DNA of 5,709 nt from Methylococcaceae bacterium. Its GTDB lineage: Bacteria; Pseudomonadota; Gammaproteobacteria; Methylococcales; Methylomonadaceae. Positions within the stretch are counted from its first letter, which is position 1. Every line of letters starts with the position of its first letter. The position numbers were made by a program, and so were the translations under genes. This document shows positions 1 through 4,811 of the stretch, piece after piece. The stretch is from NCBI GenBank assembly GCA_003155565.1, contig PMDM01000329.1, forward strand, positions 1,311 to 7,019, written 5' to 3'. Under the pieces are notes generated by a model that ran no database searches, was not told the DNA's origin, and saw only the letters and a list, made by a program, of their open reading frames with translations.

Positions 1-146
1 GGCAACAAGGCAATCTGCGCACCATCAAAAGCACAACCGCCCGCAGCCCCCCCCGGTTTCGGCTTGGCGCAACCGGACTTTTCCTTTTTATTATGCTCAC
101 AAGCAGGTTCGTCCAACAACGCGGCAATGTCTTTTGTTGATTTCAT
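1..146 (-). CDS. nifE: NifE N-terminus (nitrogenase FeMo-cofactor scaffold), partial
   Basis: This is the first 48 codons of a gene that runs off the left edge. The product begins [20 protein letters not shown] and continues through [11 protein letters not shown] to [13 protein letters not shown], which is the characteristic start of NifE. NifE pairs with NifN as the cytoplasmic alpha2-beta2 scaffold on which the FeMo-cofactor precursor matures before insertion into NifDK. Cys38 in the GGC-F-DGAQ motif corresponds to Cys37 of Azotobacter vinelandii NifE (alignment from memory), a ligand of the P-cluster-like 4Fe-4S site; Cys16 and Cys26 are also present. An in-frame ATG at 188 would add 14 residues, but it lies between the -24 and -12 elements of the sigma54 promoter and so upstream of the predicted transcript start near 169. 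That makes 146 the start. No strong Shine-Dalgarno is visible. Codons 31-34 carry a run of eight G on the coding strand (47-54). Confidence 0.93.
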   Translation of the reverse strand, partial: MKSTKDIAALLDEPACEHNKKEKSGCAKPKPGGAAGGCAFDGAQIALL

Positions 147-180
147 GGCAATGACCAAAGGTTCTTTATAATTAGCTAAA

Positions 181-195
181 GCAACCATTGTGCCA
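181..195 (-). promoter_or_regulatory. Sigma54 (RpoN) -24/-12 promoter of nifE
   Basis: Read on the minus strand, the sequence is TGGCAC (195-190), five bases, then TTGC (184-181) followed by TTT. This matches the sigma54 core TGGCAC-N5-TTGC at every position, with the invariant GG and GC ten bases apart. Placing the C at -12 puts transcription start near 169, about 23 bases before the nifE ATG. Nif operons are normally transcribed by RpoN with NifA, which agrees with the gene downstream and the activator site at 239-256. Confidence 0.9.
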
Positions 196-200
196 TCTTA

Positions 201-213
201 TATCGCATTGATA
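201..213 (-). promoter_or_regulatory. Possible IHF site between the NifA site and the nifE promoter
   Basis: On the minus strand this reads TATCAA-TGCG-ATA, one mismatch from the IHF consensus WATCAA-N4-TTR. It sits in AT-rich DNA between the activator site and the sigma54 promoter, where IHF commonly bends DNA so that NifA can reach RNA polymerase. IHF matches arise easily in AT-rich DNA, so position is the main support. Confidence 0.4.
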
Positions 214-238
214 TTATTGAGCTTTATGTATGAAGTTA

Positions 239-256
239 TTGTAAGAAAACTTACAA
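239..256. promoter_or_regulatory. NifA upstream activator sequence (UAS)
   Basis: A perfect inverted repeat TTGTAAG-AAAA-CTTACAA contains TGT (240-242), exactly ten bases, and ACA (253-255). This is the TGT-N10-ACA NifA binding signature. Its centre lies about 79 bases upstream of the predicted nifE start at 169, close to the usual -80 to -150 window. It is the only TGT-N10-ACA I found between the two divergent genes. Being symmetric, it could serve promoters on either side. Confidence 0.85.
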
Positions 257-289
257 TACGGATAGATGGGTAAAACAAACCGATAATCT

Positions 290-304
290 TGGGACAAGAT
301 TAGC
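290..304 (+). promoter_or_regulatory. Candidate second sigma54 promoter facing the P460 gene
   Basis: The plus strand reads TGGGAC (290-295), five bases, then TAGC (301-304) followed by TTTT. It keeps the invariant GG-N10-GC and matches 8 of 10 positions of TGGCAC-N5-TTGC. Predicted transcription start is near 316, with the NifA site centred about 68 bases upstream and an 88-base leader before the ATG at 404. The match is weaker than the nifE promoter and may be chance. A perfect 7-bp inverted repeat (AGCTTTT-G-AAAAGCT, 302-316) overlaps the predicted start site. Confidence 0.4.
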
Positions 305-329
305 TTTTGAAAAGCTTTAACTTAGTAAC

Positions 330-357
330 TTGAAAAATTAACCCTCGTATTTATAAC
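330..357 (+). promoter_or_regulatory. Possible sigma70-type promoter for the P460 gene
   Basis: TTGAAA (330-335) is followed after 16 bases by TATAAC (352-357). A closer match to the -10 consensus, TATAAT (362-367), lies just downstream but has no -35 at suitable distance. This is an alternative to the sigma54-like site at 290-304. The region is AT-rich, so such matches are easy to find. Confidence 0.3.
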
Positions 358-403
358 CCAGTATAATCAAGCCCATTAAAAACGATAGTCTGGCGAGGTT
401 ACT

Positions 404-922
404 ATGCGCGATAACCTGATGTTCAAATCGGCATTCATTGCCGCCTTATTCATGGCATTGTCAACAACCGTTTTATCCCAAGGAGTTACTGTCGCACCTG
501 CACCGAACGGGATTGCCATCCCGAAAGATTACAAAAGCTGGCAACCTCTCGGCGTATCGCACCGGACGGATAAGGATTCGTTACGGATAATTCTGGCTAA
601 CCCGATTGCATACAAAGCAGCGACGGAAGGTCTTACCAACCCCTGGCCGGACGGCAGCATGTTCGCCAAACTGGCGTGGAAAGACAGCACCCATCCGCAC
701 TTTGCCGCCGCCACTGTACCGGGCGAACTAACGCATGTCGAATTCATGATTAGGGATAGCAAGAAATTTGCGGACACCAACGGCTGGGGTTACGCCCGTT
801 GGCTAGGCATGGAACAAAAGCCCTATGGCAACGATGCCAATTTTGCCCAGGAATGTTCGACTTGTCATTTACAGGCGAAAGACACGGGTTATGTCTTTAC
901 CCGGAAAGCACCGTTGCCTTAA
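404..922 (+). CDS. Periplasmic cytochrome P460-family c-type haem protein
   Basis: The 172-residue product has a signal peptide (charged MRDNLMFK, hydrophobic core about 9-24, likely cleavage after VLS at 25) and one haem c attachment motif, CSTCH, at 151-155 near the C-terminus. That late CXXCH, with the following DTGYVFTRKAPLP tail, is typical of cytochrome P460. Characterised P460s oxidise hydroxylamine to NO or N2O in the periplasm and carry a lysine cross-linked to the haem. Lys89 in DGSMFAK aligns, from memory, with Lys70 of Nitrosomonas europaea P460 in a DG-T-V-T-V-K segment. The related cytochrome c'-beta shares the fold, so activity is not proven. The start is supported by GAGG (395-398) five bases upstream. 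The gene is transcribed divergently from nifE across a shared NifA-type control region. G+C is high here (row 661-720 has 37 of 60), unlike the next gene. Confidence 0.88.
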   Translation: MRDNLMFKSAFIAALFMALSTTVLSQGVTVAPAPNGIAIPKDYKSWQPLGVSHRTDKDSLRIILANPIAYKAATEGLTNPWPDGSMFAKLAWKDSTHPHFAAATVPGELTHVEFMIRDSKKFADTNGWGYARWLGMEQKPYGNDANFAQECSTCHLQAKDTGYVFTRKAPLP

Positions 923-949
923 CTTTGACTTTACCAATAAATCAATCGG

Positions 950-987
950 ATATGATGTGTTGGGGTTCACAAGTTCACCCCAACCTA
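950..987. repeat. REP-like palindrome downstream of the P460 gene
   Basis: GTTGGGGT (959-966) and ACCCCAAC (977-984) form a perfect 8-bp stem around a 10-base loop, flanked by GATGT and CTA. The arrangement TGTTGGGGTTC...CACCCCAACCTA resembles a dispersed intergenic palindrome common in proteobacterial genomes (recalled, not searched). No T-run follows on either strand, so it is not a canonical Rho-independent terminator, although it may protect or end the P460 transcript. The remaining sequence up to 1043 shows nothing further. Confidence 0.5.
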
Positions 988-1043
988 AGAGCTTTGGGTA
1001 CACCGCATCCTACATTAACGCACGTTACGGGTTAAAACCCTGG

Positions 1044-1958
1044 CTACAAACTGCCATAATCGTACCTCCAACCCCAAGAATGAAATGACGCAATTGAGTA
1101 AAGGACGGCACAGATGTAAATACTCAAAGAAACGTAATTATAATATTTATCGGCAGAATCTTCGTCAATTTTTGGAATATAGAGTTCACCAAGGATATCA
1201 AGTTTTGTCTTGGTATATTGCAATCGTTCATATAGTTTTGGAGATTCATCCAGAGGAAAGTGTTCAAGCTCGTTTTCTTCAATCAGCTCGCTTAAGTATC
1301 TTACACTTTCATTAGTTTTTGACTTAACGCCAGTCAATAATTCATTAAATGTCGATAAGATACATTGAGTTTTTATTAGAAGCTCAGCCTTCTTGGAGCA
1401 ATCAATCCGTTCCTGAATTTCTTTTACAAGACTACAAAAATGTTTGTCTTGCAATAATTTGAATTGCAATCGTTCATTCGGATTTTTATGGTACATACGC
1501 TCAAATATATTACTAAAAGCATCTTGTTCAAAATATTTTCGTCGAGGGTTTAATTCGTCCTCTAAGTGAGCCATACCGTATAACTGATGACTTATGTTAA
1601 CTCCGGTTTGCCATCCCAGTTGCCCTTTAAAAGCATAGTGAATCATCTCTGAAGCTTCGTGAACCAAATGACGCAAATAGCGTACTCTAGGACGCGTATC
1701 ATAAAGATCAAATAAATCGATAATATCCCTTAAAGCGCTCCCTGCCTCTTCACTAAGCTGTAATATTTCCTCTTTGTGCTTTTTATTGATTTGGATCAAC
1801 GCAGATAAATATTTATTATGCTTGTCTGATAAATTATTTATGTAGCTATTTTGTAATGTTATTTTTGATAAATCGCTTTGTTTCTTCGCATAGAATACGC
1901 TTGCAACTGAAGCAATTAGCGCAGAGGCTGACAAATAATCAGAAAAATTATATGGCAT
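1044..1958 (-). CDS. Unrecognised 304-residue protein with a hydrophobic segment at each end
   Basis: I do not recognise a family. Residues 8-24 form a hydrophobic segment followed by KK, likely a membrane anchor. Residues 25-75 are polar and helix-prone with long charged runs. The middle (90-175) is rich in His, Tyr and Arg, including HLVHEASEMIHYAF (97-110) and NISHQLYGMAHLEDELNP (121-138). Residues 178-265 look helical. A second hydrophobic stretch at 274-291 is followed by the short aromatic tail WGWRYDYGSL. Two membrane passes with a central soluble domain is the simplest reading. The gene is AT-rich (row 1141-1200 has 19 G+C of 60) compared with nifE, P460 and the exonuclease, which suggests acquisition. 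No good Shine-Dalgarno precedes the ATG at 1958; this is the first in-frame Met. It stands alone, 224 bases from the neighbouring toxin gene, on the same strand. Confidence 0.75.
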   Translation of the reverse strand: MPYNFSDYLSASALIASVASVFYAKKQSDLSKITLQNSYINNLSDKHNKYLSALIQINKKHKEEILQLSEEAGSALRDIIDLFDLYDTRPRVRYLRHLVHEASEMIHYAFKGQLGWQTGVNISHQLYGMAHLEDELNPRRKYFEQDAFSNIFERMYHKNPNERLQFKLLQDKHFCSLVKEIQERIDCSKKAELLIKTQCILSTFNELLTGVKSKTNESVRYLSELIEENELEHFPLDESPKLYERLQYTKTKLDILGELYIPKIDEDSADKYYNYVSLSIYICAVLYSIASFHSWGWRYDYGSL

Positions 1959-2121
1959 GTAAAATTGTCTTAGACTTTACAGTTAATGCACTTATTCTTT
2001 ATCAGTTGATTTAAATAATGTGAATACAATAATTAAAACTAATAACCTTAATAGCTAGGAACCGATCAACAATAATCAAATCCGCTGTTTTATTGCTTAC
2101 GTTTTGGATTGCCATTTTATC

Positions 2122-2175
2122 ATAAATGTTGGCATTTTTTAGTTTGGTACTGACACTAGGAAGCCCAACATTTAT
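2122..2175. repeat. 11-bp inverted repeat beside the first VapC stop codon
   Basis: ATAAATGTTGG (2122-2132) and CCAACATTTAT (2165-2175) are perfect inverted copies separated by 32 bases. On the plus strand the right arm runs straight into six more T residues (2176-2181), so the shape resembles a terminator, but no plus-strand gene leads into it and the loop is long. In the minus direction, which is that of the toxin gene ending at 2183, no T-run follows the stem. It could be a weak bidirectional terminator or a small mobile-element remnant. The rest of 1959-2182 is AT-rich with no gene that I can support. Confidence 0.4.
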
Positions 2176-2182
2176 TTTTTTG

Positions 2183-2548
2183 TTAAAATTGATAAGGCAC
2201 CCTTACCCCCGGCTCATCCTGGGAAAAATCCTTAGTATTTCGGGTAACGAGTATGCGCTTATTGGCTTGCGCGGTCGCCCACACGATAGCATCGGGCAGT
2301 TTGATGTTATGTTTTTTCCTTAGTTTTACGGCTGCCTCGCTAACTTGTGTTTCTATCGGCAAAGTGTCGAAGGTATGTAAAAACGCCCTGATGATTGCCT
2401 CTGTTTCCGGTGTTGCGCCGACCATGACTTCCATCCAGGTAATGACGCTAATGGCTTTGTCGCGATAACGCTCCAGCTCGGTTTTGGCCTGTTCTATACC
2501 ATTGAGGTAGTCGATGAGTATATTGGTATCGAACAGAGCACTTACCAT
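2183..2548 (-). CDS. vapC: PIN-domain toxin, VapC-like (module 1)
   Basis: The 121-residue product is a single PIN domain, the usual length for a VapC toxin. These are Mg2+-dependent ribonucleases that cut tRNA or rRNA when freed from their antitoxin. The acidic active-site set is visible: Asp7 in ALFDTNILIDYL, Glu40 in ITWMEVMVGA, Asp86 in LPDAIVWATA, and Asp107 in TRNTKDF. The start ATG lies inside the end of the antitoxin gene (7-bp overlap, ATGGTAA), so translation is coupled. There is no strong Shine-Dalgarno, as is common for the second gene of such pairs. The toxin looks intact and therefore potentially active. Its RNA target cannot be read from sequence. Confidence 0.92.
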   Translation of the reverse strand: MVSALFDTNILIDYLNGIEQAKTELERYRDKAISVITWMEVMVGATPETEAIIRAFLHTFDTLPIETQVSEAAVKLRKKHNIKLPDAIVWATAQANKRILVTRNTKDFSQDEPGVRVPYQF

Positions 2549-2754
2549 TCAGACCGCACCTGTTCCTGATATGCTAAGCCATCGACCTTATGGTCTTTCC
2601 AAAGCCCGAACGCATCATCTGTTTGAGGTATTTTCTTGTCAAGATAATAGGCAATCGCCTCCCGAATGACTTCGGCGCGGGACACTTTTTCGGCTTGGCT
2701 GATGGCTGTTAGTGCTTTAATCTGTTTTTCTGGAATGTCGATTAAGGTTCGCAT
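2542..2754 (-). CDS. Ribbon-helix-helix (CopG-like) antitoxin, partner of VapC module 1
   Basis: The 70-residue product begins MRTLIDIPEKQIKALTAISQ. The beta strand (residues 2-7) and the two helices, with SRAEVIREAI at 25-34, match a ribbon-helix-helix DNA-binding fold. The acidic/aromatic C-terminus (DAFGLWKDHKVDGLAYQEQV) is the kind of tail that wraps the toxin. A longer reading would start at 2814, but that codon falls on the -35 element; ATG 2754 has AGGA six bases upstream and sits just below the operator. The partner toxin gene follows with a 7-bp overlap. By analogy with the family, the antitoxin and the toxin-antitoxin complex would repress their own promoter through the palindrome at 2776-2798. 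Confidence 0.9.
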   Translation of the reverse strand: MRTLIDIPEKQIKALTAISQAEKVSRAEVIREAIAYYLDKKIPQTDDAFGLWKDHKVDGLAYQEQVRSEW

Positions 2755-2775
2755 GACTTTTCCTAAGTTGCATAT

Positions 2776-2814
2776 ATGATATACATAGTATATATCATTT
2801 CTAAATCGGATCAA
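2776..2814 (-). promoter_or_regulatory. Promoter and palindromic operator of toxin-antitoxin module 1
   Basis: A perfect 8-bp inverted repeat ATGATATA-N7-TATATCAT (2776-2798) lies directly upstream of the antitoxin gene. On the minus strand a -35-like TTGATC (2814-2809) is followed after 16 bases by TATACT (2792-2787), so the palindrome covers the -10 box, as expected for autorepression by a ribbon-helix-helix antitoxin. Predicted transcription start is near 2780, which excludes the in-frame codon at 2814 as a start. Confidence 0.65.
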
Positions 2815-2900
2815 TTTAGTGGATCTTTACATGCGAGAAAGAACCTTTGCCCTTCATCATAATTACCTTATCACGCATATTGGGCATATTGTAGGTTGGC

Positions 2901-2928
2901 GGAGATGTTAGGAAGGCTAACAACCTCC
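2901..2928. repeat. Hairpin between the two toxin-antitoxin modules
   Basis: GGAGATGTTAG (2901-2911) pairs with CTAACAACCTCC (2917-2928) around the loop GAAGG, with one bulge and one wobble. It lies 10 bases beyond the stop of the second VapC gene. Without a following T-run it is not a standard Rho-independent terminator, but it could end or protect that transcript. The adjacent TAGGTTGG (2892-2899) is the reverse complement of CCAACCTA in the palindrome near 980-987, so a decayed member of the same repeat family is possible. Confidence 0.4.
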
Positions 2929-2937
2929 CTTATCACT

Positions 2938-3339
2938 TCAACATAAAGCCCATTGTTTTTGTTTTAACGGTACGACTTGGCTGATCGTTATAAAATCACG
3001 GTCATCATGTATCAACAATAAGCGGTTCTCTAAGGCAAGCTGGGCGATGCAGCAATCGACTGGGCTACGCACGGTGAGGCCTTGTTTACGCAAATCGTAA
3101 TATATTCTGGCAGCAGCTGACCAAGTGGTCGGTTGCATTTCGATATAATCCTGGCCTTCAAGATATTCGCTTAATACGCCCCATTCGCGTTCATCCCGAC
3201 AACCTTGCAATAATTCCAACTGTTGAAAGCGGGTTAGAACGATGTCTTGCTCGCCAATATAGTCATAAAAACGTTGGCTGTATTGTTGTGTTTTATCCCG
3301 AAAAATATTTATCCAGATTGAGGTATCAATCAGTATCAT
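2938..3339 (-). CDS. vapC: PIN-domain toxin, VapC-like (module 2)
   Basis: The 133-residue product begins MILIDTSIWINIFRD, the standard start of a VapC PIN nuclease. Active-site acids are Asp5, Glu42 in QLELLQGC, Asp95 in SPVDCCIAQLAL, and Asp112 or Asp115 in HDDRDF. A longer in-frame reading from 3399 adds 20 residues encoded inside the antitoxin gene and lacking PIN character, so ATG 3339 is preferred. It overlaps the antitoxin gene by 14 bp in another frame, which indicates translational coupling. This toxin shares little beyond the fold motifs with the module 1 toxin at 2183-2548, so the pair is not a recent duplication. The expected role is site-specific RNA cleavage when unbound; the target is unknown. 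Confidence 0.92.
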   Translation of the reverse strand: MILIDTSIWINIFRDKTQQYSQRFYDYIGEQDIVLTRFQQLELLQGCRDEREWGVLSEYLEGQDYIEMQPTTWSAAARIYYDLRKQGLTVRSPVDCCIAQLALENRLLLIHDDRDFITISQVVPLKQKQWALC

Positions 3340-3538
3340 GCCGCAATTCACGCAGTTGTTTATGATCGTAATCATCGGCAAACTGGATTTTACCGGCAAG
3401 GTCGAATAAGTTCTTCTTGCGGCGGGAACGAATCAATTCCCGCAGCGCCAAATCGATCAACTCGCGTTTGGTGCGTACGCCTGTTAATGTGGTCGCTTCG
3501 TACACCAGTTTTTCATCTAAAACAATATTGGTTCTCAT
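3326..3538 (-). CDS. vapB: VapB-family antitoxin (module 2)
   Basis: The 70-residue product begins MRTNIVLDEKLVYEATTLTG, followed by RTKRELIDLALRELIRSRRK. This is the VapB antitoxin type (VapB_antitoxin/DUF2191-like) with an N-terminal ribbon-helix-helix-like DNA-binding part. The C-terminal LFDLAGKIQF and Asp-rich segment (about 44-58) is the usual toxin-blocking region. AAGAGA, five bases before the ATG at 3538, is a modest ribosome binding site. The gene overlaps the toxin gene downstream by 14 bp and is preceded by repeated TATACAC/GTGTATA operator half-sites. Its antitoxin type differs from that of module 1, so cross-neutralisation is unlikely. Confidence 0.93.
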   Translation of the reverse strand: MRTNIVLDEKLVYEATTLTGVRTKRELIDLALRELIRSRRKKNLFDLAGKIQFADDYDHKQLRELRHDTD

Positions 3539-3547
3539 GGCAGTCTC

Positions 3548-3576
3548 TTATACACATTGATAGGTGTATAATACAC
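3548..3576. promoter_or_regulatory. Operator/promoter of module 2 with three half-sites
   Basis: TTATACAC (3548-3555) and GTGTATAA (3564-3571) form a perfect 8-bp inverted repeat with an 8-base spacer. GTGTAT (3564-3569) also pairs with ATACAC (3571-3576) as GTGTAT-A-ATACAC, giving three half-sites in alternating orientation. A minus-strand -10-like TATTAT (3573-3568) lies within it, and a perfect TATAAT (3567-3572) reads the other way toward the radical SAM gene. No good -35 box is clear on either strand. It is the likely site of autorepression by the VapB-VapC complex. Confidence 0.6.
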
Positions 3577-3619
3577 GAAAATTTATAGAAACTGTGATTC
3601 ACCATCCGAATAAGTGACT

Positions 3620-4690
3620 ATGCCACCACATATCAAAAAAGGCCGAGGCGCGTTAAGCAATCAAACAGGCCGTTTTGAAACACTGATCCGGGAAGATTTT
3701 GACGATGGCTGGGATGACCCTGATAAATATCCGGCGACAATCCCCACACAGCTATTCGTCGATACTGCAAAAACCGTTATCACTTATAACCAATCACCCG
3801 ATGTACCGTTTGATCGCTCGATAAATCCTTACCGGGGCTGCGAACACGGTTGCGTTTACTGTTTTGCCCGTCCCAGCCATGCGTATTTGGGCTTGTCGCC
3901 CGGCCTGGATTTTGAAACCAAGTTGTTTTACAAACCTGATGCGCCAGAGTTGCTTAAGGTCGAGTTGTCAGCAAAAAACTATCGGACTGCACCCATAGCT
4001 CTTGGTATAAATACCGATGCTTATCAGCCGGTGGAACGGCAGTTAAGGTTAACTCGGCGACTGCTTGAGGTACTCAATGAAACGCACCATCCGGTTTCGA
4101 TTGTGACTAAATCGTCCTTAATCGAGCGCGATCTTGATTTGTTAACATCACTGGCAAGAGATAATCTAATCCATGTTTGCTTATCGATTACTACTTTAAA
4201 TCCAGACTTGGCGCGTCGCTTAGAACCTCGTGCGGCTGCACCTAAACGACGGTTGCAAACGTTGGCTACGTTGGCGGATGCGGGGATTCCGGTGTCCGTT
4301 CTGGTTGCGCCGTTAATACCGATGCTGAATGATAGTGAACTGGAAAAAATCTTGCAACTTAGCCGAGATTCAGGGGCTGTAGATGCTGGTTATGTATTGT
4401 TGCGTTTGCCGCATGAACTTAAGGACTTATTTGCCGAATGGTTGCAAACCCACGAGCCCTTAAAAGCGGAACATGTGATGAACCGTATTTATGACTCACG
4501 TGGCGGCAAAGCTTACGATTCAACTTTTGGCGTTCGTATGCGCGGAACTGGGCAATATGCCGACCTGCTTGCCCAACGTTTCCATTTGGCGATGAAAAAG
4601 TTGGCGTTTCCTGGTTCACCTATCCTTAATACCAGCCTATTCAGGTCGAAACCAATCTCTGGGCAAATGGATCTGTTCGATTGCGATTAG
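3620..4690 (+). CDS. PA0069-family radical SAM protein
   Basis: The 356-residue product carries the radical SAM cluster motif CEHGCVYC, with Cys74, Cys78 and Cys81 (CX3CX2C) ligating the 4Fe-4S cluster that cleaves S-adenosylmethionine. The opening KKGRGALSNQTGRFE, the NPYRGCEHGCVYCFARPSHA block, the LGINTDAYQPVER segment and the RMRGTGQYADLL region near the end identify the PA0069-like family (COG1533, SplB-related). Length is normal and the frame is intact. The family is widespread in proteobacteria but its reaction is not established; resemblance to spore photoproduct lyase does not prove DNA repair. GTG at 3614 is in frame (MTMPPH), but ATG 3620 gives the more usual start; neither has a strong Shine-Dalgarno. 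It is divergent from vapB, with 81 bases between them, and lies upstream of an exonuclease gene on the same strand. Confidence 0.92.
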   Translation: MPPHIKKGRGALSNQTGRFETLIREDFDDGWDDPDKYPATIPTQLFVDTAKTVITYNQSPDVPFDRSINPYRGCEHGCVYCFARPSHAYLGLSPGLDFETKLFYKPDAPELLKVELSAKNYRTAPIALGINTDAYQPVERQLRLTRRLLEVLNETHHPVSIVTKSSLIERDLDLLTSLARDNLIHVCLSITTLNPDLARRLEPRAAAPKRRLQTLATLADAGIPVSVLVAPLIPMLNDSELEKILQLSRDSGAVDAGYVLLRLPHELKDLFAEWLQTHEPLKAEHVMNRIYDSRGGKAYDSTFGVRMRGTGQYADLLAQRFHLAMKKLAFPGSPILNTSLFRSKPISGQMDLFDCD

Positions 4691-4811
4691 ATACCAAGGT
4701 GGACAGATTTATTCGGCGCTAATAGTGCTTGAAGAATGGGCAAGTTATTTGTCATGTTAAGGGTTAAAATACCAAATGACAGATAACCAAGCCATTAAAC
4801 GGAACCACCAC

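Noticed and set aside
147..188. Longer NifE starting at ATG 188
   Set aside because: The codon lies between the -24 and -12 promoter elements and would not be transcribed from that promoter; known NifE proteins begin at the internal Met.
1629..1668. HEASEMIH in the 304-residue protein as a zinc protease motif
   Set aside because: The spacing is HE-x4-H rather than HEXXH, and no supporting gluzincin or metzincin context is visible.
2126..2468. Plus-strand open frames opposite the first VapC gene
   Set aside because: They are antisense shadows of the PIN gene with no ribosome binding site or recognisable product.
2755..2814. 20-residue N-terminal extension of the module 1 antitoxin
   Set aside because: It covers the -35/-10 and operator palindrome; the ribbon-helix-helix begins at the Met at 2754, which has a good AGGA site.
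3340..3399. 20-residue N-terminal extension of the module 2 VapC
   Set aside because: The extension lies within vapB in another frame and lacks PIN character; MILIDTS is the canonical toxin start.
3614..3619. GTG start for the radical SAM gene
   Set aside because: It adds only two residues to an ATG start that suits the family better; neither has a clear Shine-Dalgarno, so it remains a minor uncertainty.
4749..4786. Possible hairpin or regulatory repeat TGTCAT...ATGACA before the exonuclease gene
   Set aside because: Only six paired bases around a long loop; not distinguishable from chance.
4776..4811. 12-residue extension of the exonuclease
   Set aside because: The polar extension precedes the conserved MKIISWN start, and GGAA is well spaced for ATG 4812.
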